From NCBI RefSeq assembly GCF_900078705.1, contig NZ_FKIF01000009.1, positions 248,001 to 312,000 on the forward strand: DNA of 64,000 nucleotides, in the 5' to 3' direction. The notes below the pieces were generated by a model, which was not told the DNA's origin, made no database searches, and worked only from the letters and a program-made list of their open reading frames with translations. The position numbers were made by a program, and so were the translations under genes. This DNA is from Bordetella ansorpii (lineage in GTDB: Bacteria; Pseudomonadota; Gammaproteobacteria; Burkholderiales; Burkholderiaceae_B). Below, in pieces: positions 35,326-43,384 of the stretch (its first letter is position 1; each line of letters begins with the position of its first letter).

Positions 35326-36222
35326 ATGAACGAGTCGGCACGCGCCCTGGCGCCCCAAGCCGAATCGGCTGGCGGCGGTGTCGGCCCCCTCCCGCAATCG
35401 CTGCTGGGCGGCATTCTCTCGGCGCGATATGCCAACGCCGGCGCCACGCCACTGGGCGCCGCCCCTCCCATCAAGCTGTGCATGCTGTCGTTGAATAATG
35501 CGGACATGCACGGACACCGGGAGAATCTGCGCGCATTCGGCTTCGACCCCGTGTCCTGCCCGGATTTCTCGTCAGCCGCGCGGGCGCTACACGGTGCGGC
35601 ATTGCCACTGCTGACGTTGTTTGCTTCGCCGGAATCCATCCACCTGGCTATCGGGCAGTTGCGCAACCAACATGCGGATGCCGGCATTGTCGCCATTGCC
35701 AGCTTTCCCGACAGGCTGAGCAAGGTCGGCGCGCTGTTGTCAGGCGCCGACGCGTGCGTGGACATCCGGCCCGATCCATTGGAACTGGTTGCCACGTTAC
35801 TGGCCCTGCACCGACGGCTGCATCTGACTCAGCCCGCCCGGCCAATGGAACCGGAACAAAAGGTCGGCTTGCTCCACAAGGAGGCTGATGACCGGCCCCC
35901 CGTTTCCCGGTGGCAGTTGATCAATGGCGGCTGGAACCTGTCTACCCCCAACGGAACCGTGCTCGACTTGAGCCATGCCGAGCGGCATTTGCTGGTTGAG
36001 CTGCTTGGCAGCCCAGATGGTCAGCTCAAGCGCTCCCGGGACGGCAACGATGTCGATTGCCCCCCTTCGTTGCGCGGGCCACGCAGAAATCTGGATACGG
36101 TAATCAGCCGATTGCGGCGCAAAGCGGCTCAGCAGGGCGTCCAACTGCCGATCCGCAGCGTGCGAGGTGAAGGCTACATTTTCATCGACGGCGCCAGCAG
36201 TCCCGAACGCACCGCACAGTAA
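35326..36222 (+). CDS. OmpR-like winged-helix regulator with pseudo-receiver domain
   Basis: A 298-residue regulator at the edge of the polysaccharide island. The middle segment (IKLCMLSLNNADMHGHRENL to VATLLALHRRL) has the alternating pattern of a response-regulator receiver, but the phospho-acceptor position reads LLTLFASPES and lacks Asp, so phosphorylation is unlikely. The C-terminal PhoB/OmpR winged helix has ISRLRRKAAQQGV and the wing RSVRGEGYIFID. ATG 35326 follows GGGAG. Operator site A lies directly upstream, suggesting autoregulation. It is the best candidate for binding all the AAACAC-N4-GTGTTT sites. Confidence 0.82.
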   Translation: MNESARALAPQAESAGGGVGPLPQSLLGGILSARYANAGATPLGAAPPIKLCMLSLNNADMHGHRENLRAFGFDPVSCPDFSSAARALHGAALPLLTLFASPESIHLAIGQLRNQHADAGIVAIASFPDRLSKVGALLSGADACVDIRPDPLELVATLLALHRRLHLTQPARPMEPEQKVGLLHKEADDRPPVSRWQLINGGWNLSTPNGTVLDLSHAERHLLVELLGSPDGQLKRSRDGNDVDCPPSLRGPRRNLDTVISRLRRKAAQQGVQLPIRSVRGEGYIFIDGASSPERTAQ

Positions 36223-36480
36223 GGCCGGGAGGAAGGAGCAGCTCGCCCTTCCTCGCCCGGTGGGCGGCGCCAGAGACAGGGGCAGCGAGACACCGTCGGA
36301 AATATTTTGAACTATAAAAAACTATATGTAACAACCAGTCTAAATCTGAAGCCATGCAAAAGACTGCCCCAGCCTGGTTCCTTACTTGTCCGTCCACCAC
36401 GATGACGTCGCCGCCGCCACCCGACACCTTTGCGATCCGCTGAGCATTCCCCGACGGGAAGACGCTCAAGCTGCCCGATC
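36223..36480. other. downstream of regulator; AT-rich patch and imperfect hairpin
   Basis: About 258 bases. An imperfect hairpin (CCGGGAGGAAGG with CCTTCCTCGCCCGG, about 36225-36262) may end the regulator transcript. An unusually AT-rich patch follows at 36300-36345. No coding frame is convincing. Confidence 0.35.
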
Positions 36481-36831
36481 CTAGCCCATGCCATGGCGGC
36501 CCGACATCAAGTCCGCCAGAGATTCGATACGAGAATTCAACAAGGACATGGATTCGACACAAAATCCCAGCAGTTCGTCGATCTGCATGTGATCCAGAAG
36601 AATATCCGCTCCCTGGCCATCCTCGGAAATGCCATGGTTTTTCACGAGCGTCAAAAGCGACACGACGCCGCACGCCAGGACGCGGGACGACTCCAGCGCC
36701 GCCAGCAACGGGGTCGCATCGACTTCGTAACGTACGGCGGCCGTATAGGTCGCGTGATCGAACCGCTTGCCAACGGTTGAGGTTTCTTGCTTCTTGATTT
36801 GCATATTCACCGGGACATATAAGCTATTCAT
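36481..36831 (-). CDS. small unknown protein with upstream site D
   Basis: A 116-residue protein I do not recognise (or 107 residues from ATG 36804, which has GGTGAAT upstream). It contains TTYTAAVRYEVDATPLL-like strands and a helical C-terminus with IDELLGFCVESMSLL, and has no signal peptide. The reading frame shows normal third-position GC. A variant of the shared operator lies 155 bases upstream in the same orientation as at the polysaccharide promoters, which argues that the gene is real and part of the regulon, perhaps as a small regulatory partner. Confidence 0.5.
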   Translation of the reverse strand: MNSLYVPVNMQIKKQETSTVGKRFDHATYTAAVRYEVDATPLLAALESSRVLACGVVSLLTLVKNHGISEDGQGADILLDHMQIDELLGFCVESMSLLNSRIESLADLMSGRHGMG

Positions 36832-37067
36832 AGGATGTCTAAGGAACACTCTCGGATCCGGTAGAACCTGCCATGAAAAGGCGTCTTGCCCTTCTAGCGG
36901 GCTTGAGACGGCACTGCGGATGGAGTTTTTTGCCGGGCTCAAAGGACGTACTCCTCGCCGATATCGTACCGGCAATCAGTCTGAAAATAAACACGCTTGT
37001 GATTATTTCAATGCAAGCGACCGACAAATTCCTGGCCATTGTTTCGCGCTACGGCATCGTTTGAAAT
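36832..37067. other. upstream region of small unknown gene
   Basis: This contains site D and an AT-rich promoter-like stretch at 36978-37010. Short frames on both strands (for example 36873-37064 plus, 63 codons) have no recognisable product, and I do not call them. Confidence 0.35.
36987..37004 (-). promoter_or_regulatory. shared operator site D (upstream of small unknown gene)
   Basis: Read on the minus strand: AATCAC-AAGC-GTGTTT-AT. One half-site has a single mismatch from AAACAC. The flanking TTGAAA just upstream matches the flank at sites B and C1. Confidence 0.55.
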
Positions 37068-37103
37068 AAAAAAAGCGGGCGAGAGACTCTCGTCCGCTTT
37101 TTT
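37068..37103. terminator. bidirectional rho-independent terminator
   Basis: AAAAAAGCGGGCGAGAG pairs with CTCTCGTCCGCTTTTTT (one G-T wobble), giving a T-run on both strands. It lies between the small unknown gene region and the XRE gene, so it may insulate their transcripts. Confidence 0.8.
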
Positions 37104-37315
37104 GGGAGGGCTATCCTGAAGCCCGGTGCGACGGGAAACCCAGCCTTGGCCTGTAGGGCCTGCTGACACTGAAGAAAGCCTCGCACAGCCGGGGAATCGG
37201 ACGGCAGGCCAGCCGCGCAGATCTTGCGTGCTTAATCCACGCAAGATCTGCCCAACGACGCACGCTGTCCACGCGTTTCTGTCGCATGCGGCGCTCTTTT
37301 TAGTGTCACCAAGCC
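37104..37315. other. gap downstream of XRE gene
   Basis: No gene is supported. The only marked feature is the perfect inverted repeat at 37217-37251, listed separately. Confidence 0.35.
37217..37251. repeat. perfect 14-bp inverted repeat
   Basis: GCAGATCTTGCGTG and CACGCAAGATCTGC are exact reverse complements around the loop CTTAATC. No T-run follows. It may be a terminator for the XRE transcript, a processing hairpin or a protein site. Confidence 0.55.
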
Positions 37316-37774
37316 CTAGCGCCGTTCCCTGCAGGTTTTGACGAATGTGGAAATGAGGGCCTCGAGGGTGCGTCTCTCGCTGGCCGTCAGACTGGCACAG
37401 TCCTCCGGGCTAACCTCCCGGAAAGGCCACGGCGACGGCGCGAAGGTCCTGGCCCGGCTGCCGCTGCCGCTGGCACTGGCACTGGTCTCACCGTCCTCGG
37501 CAAACGCCTGACCCTGGCTGAGCCATTCCGCCGTGACCTGCAAGGCCTGCGACAGACGGATGAGCGACGCTCCGGCAGGCTCGCGGCGCTGACCGCTTTC
37601 GTAGTTTCCTATGGCACTTTGTGTCAGGCCGCTTGCAGTAGCCAATTCTTTTTGGGTCCAGCCAGCCTTTAGTCTGGCCAATCGCAGGCGTTGCCCGAAT
37701 GTTTCCACTTGTAAACTAGTTCCAATTACACGGGATTTGATGACGGTTCTATTTGGGGGTCGCCCGGCAGGCAT
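37316..37774 (-). CDS. XRE-family helix-turn-helix regulator
   Basis: A Cro/cI-type regulator of 152 residues from ATG 37774, or 130 from GTG 37708. The helix-turn-helix is FGQRLRLARLKAGWTQKE, then LTQSAIGNYESGQR. The C-terminal half (from about residue 90) is a Ser/Ala-rich linker and a helical tail of unknown function. The coding region uses AT-richer codons (aga, cta, act, gga) than its neighbours, suggesting recent acquisition. It is divergent from the polysaccharide operon, separated by site B, so it could regulate that operon or its own promoter. Confidence 0.75.
   Translation of the reverse strand: MPAGRPPNRTVIKSRVIGTSLQVETFGQRLRLARLKAGWTQKELATASGLTQSAIGNYESGQRREPAGASLIRLSQALQVTAEWLSQGQAFAEDGETSASASGSGSRARTFAPSPWPFREVSPEDCASLTASERRTLEALISTFVKTCRERR
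37707..37720. promoter_or_regulatory. dyad near XRE gene start
   Basis: ACTTGTAAACTAGT is an interrupted dyad (10 of 14 positions) in an AT-rich stretch that overlaps the alternative GTG start of the XRE gene. This spacing and size is typical of XRE repressor operators. If it is the operator, the shorter start is less likely to be within a leader. Confidence 0.3.
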
Positions 37775-38030
37775 TGCCTGGCCGCGAACGCCCGGTACGC
37801 TAGCTGGCCTTCCAGACGTACTGCTTGGCCCCAAGCGCCGTAGGCGGGGAGAGGGACGATTGTCTCCTCTGCCCCGCCAATTGACAAGAAGCTGGACTGT
37901 CTCCTGAGACCGGCCAAACCCCTCGCCCCGCTCCGCGCACAGCCGCCCCCCGACCGAATCCCGATTCATCCCGCAATAAGCCTCCTCGCTGCTTGGGCGG
38001 AGGACATGCAATTCGCCAGAAAAATTCATA
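37775..38030. other. 5' region between XRE gene and polysaccharide operon
   Basis: About 256 bases without a supported gene. The open frame on the minus strand continues through here, but its peptide (for example GDNRPSPRLRRLGPS) has no domain character, so it is treated as a leader or spacer. Confidence 0.35.
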
Positions 38031-38031
38031 T

Positions 38032-38060
38032 GTGTTTTATTGAAACACAAATGTGTTTAT
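38032..38060 (+). promoter_or_regulatory. shared operator site B (polysaccharide plus-strand operon)
   Basis: A complete dyad AAACAC-AAAT-GTGTTT-AT at 38043-38060, preceded by an extra inverted half-site GTGTTT at 38032-38037. It ends 92 bases before the first gene of the operon (38152). No good -35/-10 pair is visible, which would fit an activator-dependent promoter. Confidence 0.7.
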
Positions 38061-38151
38061 CATACACGCTTTGGCACCACCGAGGCATCGGCTTCGGCGG
38101 CCCGAGACTTCCACAGGCTCGGCCTGACGGCTGCGCGAGCTCGACTCAAAG

Positions 38152-38646
38152 ATGATCGCTTCCCCCCCCCTGCCCCTGCTGATCCCGATCTGCACTGGCA
38201 ATCTGTGCCGCAGCCCGATAGCCGAGGCGCTGTTCAATCATCATCTGCGGCATCTCGGCTTGCTGGCCCGGGTTGCGTCGCGCGGCCTGCAGGCCTGCGA
38301 CGGCGATCCCCCCCACCGCCATGCCCTGGCCGTCGCGGCGCTGGAACAGGTCGAGATCGACGCCTCCAAGCGCGCGACGACCATCGATTCACAGGATGTC
38401 GCCGCCGCGACGGTGCTGCTTGCCATGGAATCACACCATCGGCAAGCGCTGATCGCCCGCTATCCGCACGCTGCCGGAAAGGTTTTCCTGCTCGATGAGG
38501 AGGGAGACATCCCGGATCCCCTGGGACAGCCGCAGAACGTCTTCGAGGCAGTGTGGCAGCGGATCGATCGGGGGGTCCGCGCATGGATCCTGCGCCTGAA
38601 GCAGGCTTCCCTGCTGGCCGATGGCCAGACGGTGAGGCGGCCCTGA
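38152..38646 (+). CDS. low-molecular-weight protein tyrosine phosphatase (Wzb-like)
   Basis: A 164-residue cytosolic phosphatase. The active-site loop CTGNLCRS gives nucleophile Cys14 and Arg20, and the acid is Asp122 in DIPDPLG. It should dephosphorylate the tyrosine-rich tail of the Wzc kinase two genes downstream, the reset step for capsule polymer export. It is the first gene of the plus-strand operon, with site B upstream. No close Shine-Dalgarno sequence is seen before ATG 38152. Confidence 0.9.
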   Translation: MIASPPLPLLIPICTGNLCRSPIAEALFNHHLRHLGLLARVASRGLQACDGDPPHRHALAVAALEQVEIDASKRATTIDSQDVAAATVLLAMESHHRQALIARYPHAAGKVFLLDEEGDIPDPLGQPQNVFEAVWQRIDRGVRAWILRLKQASLLADGQTVRRP

Positions 38647-38698
38647 TCGCCCCTTTCTCCACCCCGCTGCGTTCGATCTCATCAGGAGAATTCTGTTC

Positions 38699-39811
38699 AT
38701 GCGCCCTGTGACCCGCACAAGGATCCGCGCCTTCGCGCTGTTGTCGATCGCGTCGATATCCGGTTGCGCCGTGCCCGGCCACTACCTCAACGCCGTGCCG
38801 CCCGCCCTGGACGACGACACCGCCGTCCAGGACGTGGCGGCACGCGCCGATGTCATGCGCATCACGGCCGCGGCCATCGCCAGCCAGGAACAGGCCCGAC
38901 TGTCAGCGGCCAGCAAGATCGCGCAAGGCATCGCCGCCGGCCCGATGGCATCGCCGCCGCGTTATCAATACCGCCTCGGCACCCACGACGTGCTGCGCAT
39001 TACGGTCTGGAATCATCCAGAGCTGACCAACCCCGGCGGTCTTTCCGACAGCCAGACCGGCCAGGAAGTGAATGAAGACGGCACGTTCTTCTACCCTTTC
39101 GCCGGAAAGATACCGGCCCGCGGCAGGACCGTCTCCGAAGTCCGCGACACGCTGGTGCGTGCCCTGTCCCGCAACGTCGCCGATCCCCAGGTGGATGTGG
39201 CGGTCATGAGCTTCCGCAGCCAGCATGTGTACGCCATGGGGCAACTGGCCAAGCCGGGCATGGCGCCGATCACCGAAGTCCCGATGCGGGTGAGCGACCT
39301 GGTGGCGCAGAGCGGCGGGCTGACCGACAGCGCGGACCTGCGCGCCACCACGCTGGTGCGCAATGGCACGACGCGGAAGATCGATCTGTATGCCCTCTAT
39401 TACGACGGAGACCTCAGCCAGAACGTGCTGGTACAGGCGGGCGACATCCTGACGGTGCCCGAGAACCGGTACAACAAGGTATTCGTGTTGGGCGAGGTGA
39501 CACGTCCCCAGTCGTTGCAACTGCCGCGTGGCCGCATGAGTCTTGCCGAGGCGCTGTCCGACTCGGGCGGCGTCAATCCTTTCACCAGCAATCCGGCCCA
39601 TCTCTACGTAATCCGCGCGGGCGCGACCGGCCGCCCACAGATCTGGTACCTCGACGCCAGCAGTCCGGACGCGCTGGTACTGGCGGACCGCTTCGACTTG
39701 CAGGCCCGTGACATCGTCTACGTAGACCCCGCCGGCGTTGCCCGTTTCGGTCGAGTGGTGAACAACATCCTCCCGAGCGCGACCCTGCTGCGCGCAACGC
39801 TCCAACAGTGA
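38699..39811 (+). CDS. outer-membrane polysaccharide export lipoprotein (Wza-like)
   Basis: A 370-residue lipoprotein: a signal peptide with lipobox ISGC places Cys23 as the lipidated residue. A Poly_export domain starts near residue 89 (YQYRLGTHDVLRITVWNHPE). Two SLBB domains follow (VYAMGQLAKPGMAPITEVPM and VFVLGEVTRPQSLQLPRGR). Wza forms the octameric outer-membrane channel for capsule or colanic-acid-type polymers. AGGAGA lies about 11 bases before the ATG. Confidence 0.93.
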   Translation: MRPVTRTRIRAFALLSIASISGCAVPGHYLNAVPPALDDDTAVQDVAARADVMRITAAAIASQEQARLSAASKIAQGIAAGPMASPPRYQYRLGTHDVLRITVWNHPELTNPGGLSDSQTGQEVNEDGTFFYPFAGKIPARGRTVSEVRDTLVRALSRNVADPQVDVAVMSFRSQHVYAMGQLAKPGMAPITEVPMRVSDLVAQSGGLTDSADLRATTLVRNGTTRKIDLYALYYDGDLSQNVLVQAGDILTVPENRYNKVFVLGEVTRPQSLQLPRGRMSLAEALSDSGGVNPFTSNPAHLYVIRAGATGRPQIWYLDASSPDALVLADRFDLQARDIVYVDPAGVARFGRVVNNILPSATLLRATLQQ

Positions 39812-39822
39812 TCCGACCTGAC

Positions 39823-41994
39823 ATGAATCCTACCCCCGACATCTCGGCGGATGCCGAAGCGGCCTCGTTTTCCAACTGGATCGATACCCTGCTGCAACAC
39901 GGCGGGCTGGCGATGGTCACCTTCGGGCTGGTGCTGGCCGCGGGCCTGGCCTATGCCTTTCTCGCCACGCCCATCTTCCGGGCCGATGTCCTGATACAGG
40001 TCGAAGACAAGAAGCCCGCCGCCCTGGAAGGCATACAGAACCTGGCCGACACGCTGGGCGCGTCCACCAGCCCCGTCACCGGCGAGATCGAGATCCTGCG
40101 CTCGCGCGGCGTGATCCTGAAGGCGCTGGAGAGCACTCACGCGTATGTGCGCATCCGAGATCGCCGCTGCCTGCCCGTGATGGGCTGCTGGCTGGCGCCG
40201 CGCGGCGCCGGCGAGTCGGCGCTGCAAGTGGATGACCTCTCCGTCCCGCAGCCGTACCTCGACAAACCACTGAGACTGCGCACGGGTCCGGACGGGTCCT
40301 ACCGGCTGGAGTACGACGACGGCACGGCGCTGACGCAAGGCAAGGTCGGCCAGGCCGAGACATTCACCATCGACGGCCTGCCGGCCAGCATCACGGTGAC
40401 GCGGATGCCGACAGAGCAAAACGTTGAATTCGACGTGATCAGGCTCGCGCCGGTAACGGCCTACCGCGAAGTGCTGCGCCAGTTGATCGTTGCCGAAAGC
40501 GGCCGCGACAGCAACATGATCCGGCTGAGCTACGAGCATCCCGATTCCTCGCGTGCGTATGCCCTGGTCAACGCCATTGCCTCGGCCTATCTGGCGCAGA
40601 ACGTCGAACGGCGCAGCGCGGAGGCCCAGCAGAGCCTGAACTTCCTCAGCAGCCAGTTGCCCGAGATCGAGCGCAACGTCGAGAAAAACGAGAACTCGCT
40701 CAATGACTTTCGCACGCGCACCGGCGTCGTCGATGTCGACAAGTCCGTCGAAGCGCTGCTCAAGCAGGGCGTGGACATAGAAAAAAGCCGGCTGGAACTG
40801 GAGTTGCAGCGCCAGGAGCTTCTGCAGCGATTCACTGCGTCGCACCCGGCAGTCAAGGCGATCGACAGTCAGCTGTCGCAGACGCGCCAGGCGTCGAAAC
40901 AACTGATGCAGCGGATCAGCGAAGTGCCCGAAGGCCAACGCGACCTGCTGCGGCTGCAGCGCGACGTGAACGTCAGCACCCAGCTCTACACCGCCATTCT
41001 GGACACGGTGCAGCAGTTGAAGGTGGCGCGCGCCGGCACGACGGGCAACGTACGCATCATCGACCTGGCGATTCACGACGACGAGCCCGTTGCACCCCGC
41101 AAACTGCTGGTCGCCCTGGGCTCCGCCCTGCTCGGCGCGGCGCTCGGCATCGCCGCTGCGATGACGGCACGCAATCTTCGTCCAACGTTGCGCGACGTCG
41201 AGGAGCTCGAACGCCTGACGGGGCTGTCCGCATACGCAAGCATTCCGGAAAGCCGCGCGCAGGAACGGCTGCGCCTGGACAAGCACAAGAGAACCACGGG
41301 AGATCACAAGCTCCTGGCGCTGCTGCATCCCGATGAACCGGCGGTGGAAAGCCTGCGGGCGCTTTGTATCGGCCTGGCATTCGCCAGGCTGGAGGCGCGC
41401 GACAAATCCATCGTCATCACAGGTCCCACCGCGAGCATCGGCAAGAGTTTCATCTCGGCCAACCTCGCGATCCTGTTGGCGGCCACGGGAAAGCGCGTCC
41501 TGCTGATAGAGACGGACTTGCGCCAACCGAAGCTGAATCAATATTTCGGCCTGCCGCGCCGAAGCAAGGGTCTGTCCGATCTGCTGATCGGTGACGTGCC
41601 GTTCGAAGCCGCCATCCATAACTGTCCCGTGGCAGCGGGGACGCTGCATGTGATGGCCTCGGGGCCGCTGCCGCCCAATCCCGCGGAGTTGCTGCAGAGC
41701 GCGGCATTCCGCGCGCTGATGCAGGACGTACAGGGCAAGTATGACCAGATCCTGCTGGATGCGCCGCCGGTACTTCCCATCAGCGACACACTCGCCGTGT
41801 CCGGCCTGGCCGCGAGCACCTTCATGGTCGTGCGCGCCGAGCGCAGCACCGTCGACGAAGTGCGCATGGCGATCAAGAAAGTCGTCGGCGCGGGCGGCAA
41901 CGTCAAGGGCTTGCTGTTCAACGGGGTGATGCAGCGCCGCATACGTTTCAAGACGTCGTACCAGTACTACTACCGGTACGGGAAAAGTCGATAA
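39823..41994 (+). CDS. polysaccharide copolymerase/tyrosine autokinase (Wzc-like)
   Basis: A 723-residue inner-membrane PCP-2a protein. There are two transmembrane helices (about residues 27-48 and 425-450) flanking a Wzz periplasmic domain. The cytosolic BY-kinase has Walker A ITGPTASIGKSFISANLA, Walker A' VLLIETDLRQPK and Walker B ILLDAPP. The C-terminal tyrosine cluster is SYQYYYRYGKSR. It controls chain length and export with Wza, and is reset by the phosphatase at 38152. ATG 39823 is chosen; a GTG at 39808 overlaps the wza-like stop and is the alternative. Confidence 0.92.
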   Translation: MNPTPDISADAEAASFSNWIDTLLQHGGLAMVTFGLVLAAGLAYAFLATPIFRADVLIQVEDKKPAALEGIQNLADTLGASTSPVTGEIEILRSRGVILKALESTHAYVRIRDRRCLPVMGCWLAPRGAGESALQVDDLSVPQPYLDKPLRLRTGPDGSYRLEYDDGTALTQGKVGQAETFTIDGLPASITVTRMPTEQNVEFDVIRLAPVTAYREVLRQLIVAESGRDSNMIRLSYEHPDSSRAYALVNAIASAYLAQNVERRSAEAQQSLNFLSSQLPEIERNVEKNENSLNDFRTRTGVVDVDKSVEALLKQGVDIEKSRLELELQRQELLQRFTASHPAVKAIDSQLSQTRQASKQLMQRISEVPEGQRDLLRLQRDVNVSTQLYTAILDTVQQLKVARAGTTGNVRIIDLAIHDDEPVAPRKLLVALGSALLGAALGIAAAMTARNLRPTLRDVEELERLTGLSAYASIPESRAQERLRLDKHKRTTGDHKLLALLHPDEPAVESLRALCIGLAFARLEARDKSIVITGPTASIGKSFISANLAILLAATGKRVLLIETDLRQPKLNQYFGLPRRSKGLSDLLIGDVPFEAAIHNCPVAAGTLHVMASGPLPPNPAELLQSAAFRALMQDVQGKYDQILLDAPPVLPISDTLAVSGLAASTFMVVRAERSTVDEVRMAIKKVVGAGGNVKGLLFNGVMQRRIRFKTSYQYYYRYGKSR

Positions 41995-42040
41995 ATGCCA
42001 TGCGGCCAGGTCGTCCGCATGCAACTTCGGGAGCGGGAAA

Positions 42041-43384
42041 ATGAGAGTCGTGGTTTTCGGTGTGGGTTACGTCGGGCTGGTAACGGGGGCCTGCCTGGCT
42101 GAGGTCGGCAACAACGTTGTCGGCATCGATATCGACAAGGAGAAGATCGCCGGGCTGAACAACGGGATCATGCCGATCCACGAACCCGGTCTGGAGGACC
42201 TGGTCACCCGCAACCACGAACTGTTGCACCTGAGTTTCACGACCTCCGCCGAACGCGCTCTGGCCGAGGCGCAGGTGGCGTTCATCGCGGTGGGCACGCC
42301 TCCCGATGAAGACGGCAGCGCCGACCTGCGCCACGTGCTGGCGGTCGCAGACGTGATCGGCACTTATGCGCGAGGACCGTTGGTTGTGGTCAACAAGTCC
42401 ACGGTGCCGGTGGGCACGGTGGACCGCGTCAGGCAGGCGCTGCACGCAGCCCAGCAGCGCGCCGGCCGCGCCGACGACTTGCGCGTGGTCTCCAATCCCG
42501 AATTTCTGAAGGAAGGCGCCGCGGTGCAAGACTGCATGCGTCCCGACCGGATCGTGCTGGGCAGCGATGACGAGACCGCCACCGAAACGATGCGAGCGCT
42601 GTACGCGCCGTTCAACCGCACGCACGATCGTATCGTGGTCATGGATCCCCGCTCGGCCGAACTGACCAAGTACGCGGCCAACGCGATGCTGGCCTCGCGC
42701 ATCAGCCTGATGAACGAGTTCGCCAACATCGCCGAACGCGTCGGCGCCAGCATCGAAATGGTGCGCCAGGGCATAGGCCTGGACACCCGCATCGGCTATC
42801 AGTTCATCTACGCCGGCGCCGGCTATGGCGGTTCGTGCTTTCCGAAGGATGTGCGCGCGCTGGTGCACACCGCGGCCACGCACGGCTATCCGGCGCGCAT
42901 CCTGGAGGCCGTGCAGGAGGTCAACGCAGAGCAGAAACAAAAGCTGTTCAACATGCTCAGCACGTTCTATGCCGGTTCGCTGGCCGGCAGGCACGTGGCC
43001 GTCTGGGGGCTGGCCTTCAAGCCGCGCACGGACGACATGCGCGAGGCACCCAGCATCGCGCTGCTGCAAGCGCTCTGGGCTGCGGGAGCCACCGTCTCGG
43101 CCTACGACCCGGCGGCGATGAATGAAGCACGCCGGATCTTCGGGGCACGCAGCGACCTGCGGCTCTGCGGCTCGGCCGAGGCGGCCATGGACGGCGCCGA
43201 TGCGCTGGTCGTGGTGACCGAATGGCAGGAATTCTGGAGTCCGGACTTCGACCGCCTGGCCGCCACGCTGCGCGACCGTGTCATCTTCGACGGCCGGAAC
43301 ATCTACGATCCCGCGACGGTCGAGCGCGCGGGCATCGCGTACTTCGGCATCGGCACGGGACGCAGCATCGCGTCGCCAGCGTAA
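42041..43384 (+). CDS. ugd: UDP-glucose 6-dehydrogenase
   Basis: A 447-residue enzyme oxidising UDP-glucose to UDP-glucuronate with two NAD+. The N-terminal motif is VVVFGVGYVGLVTGACLAE, the middle KSTVPVGTVDR, and the catalytic cysteine (about residue 266) is in YGGSCFPKDVRAL. The C-terminal UDP-binding domain follows, with WGLAFKPRTDDMREAPS. It is homologous to UDP-ManNAc dehydrogenases, but the sequence pattern fits the UDP-glucose type. Its product is a likely acidic sugar of the exported polymer. Confidence 0.92.
   Translation: MRVVVFGVGYVGLVTGACLAEVGNNVVGIDIDKEKIAGLNNGIMPIHEPGLEDLVTRNHELLHLSFTTSAERALAEAQVAFIAVGTPPDEDGSADLRHVLAVADVIGTYARGPLVVVNKSTVPVGTVDRVRQALHAAQQRAGRADDLRVVSNPEFLKEGAAVQDCMRPDRIVLGSDDETATETMRALYAPFNRTHDRIVVMDPRSAELTKYAANAMLASRISLMNEFANIAERVGASIEMVRQGIGLDTRIGYQFIYAGAGYGGSCFPKDVRALVHTAATHGYPARILEAVQEVNAEQKQKLFNMLSTFYAGSLAGRHVAVWGLAFKPRTDDMREAPSIALLQALWAAGATVSAYDPAAMNEARRIFGARSDLRLCGSAEAAMDGADALVVVTEWQEFWSPDFDRLAATLRDRVIFDGRNIYDPATVERAGIAYFGIGTGRSIASPA

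Noticed and set aside
36101-36290. Mobile-element end in the AT-rich stretch after the winged-helix gene
   Set aside because: No inverted terminal repeats or transposase fragment are present. AT richness alone is explained by regulatory sequence.
36873-37064. 63-codon plus-strand frame before the terminator
   Set aside because: No recognisable features. It overlaps the operator and promoter region of the minus-strand small gene.
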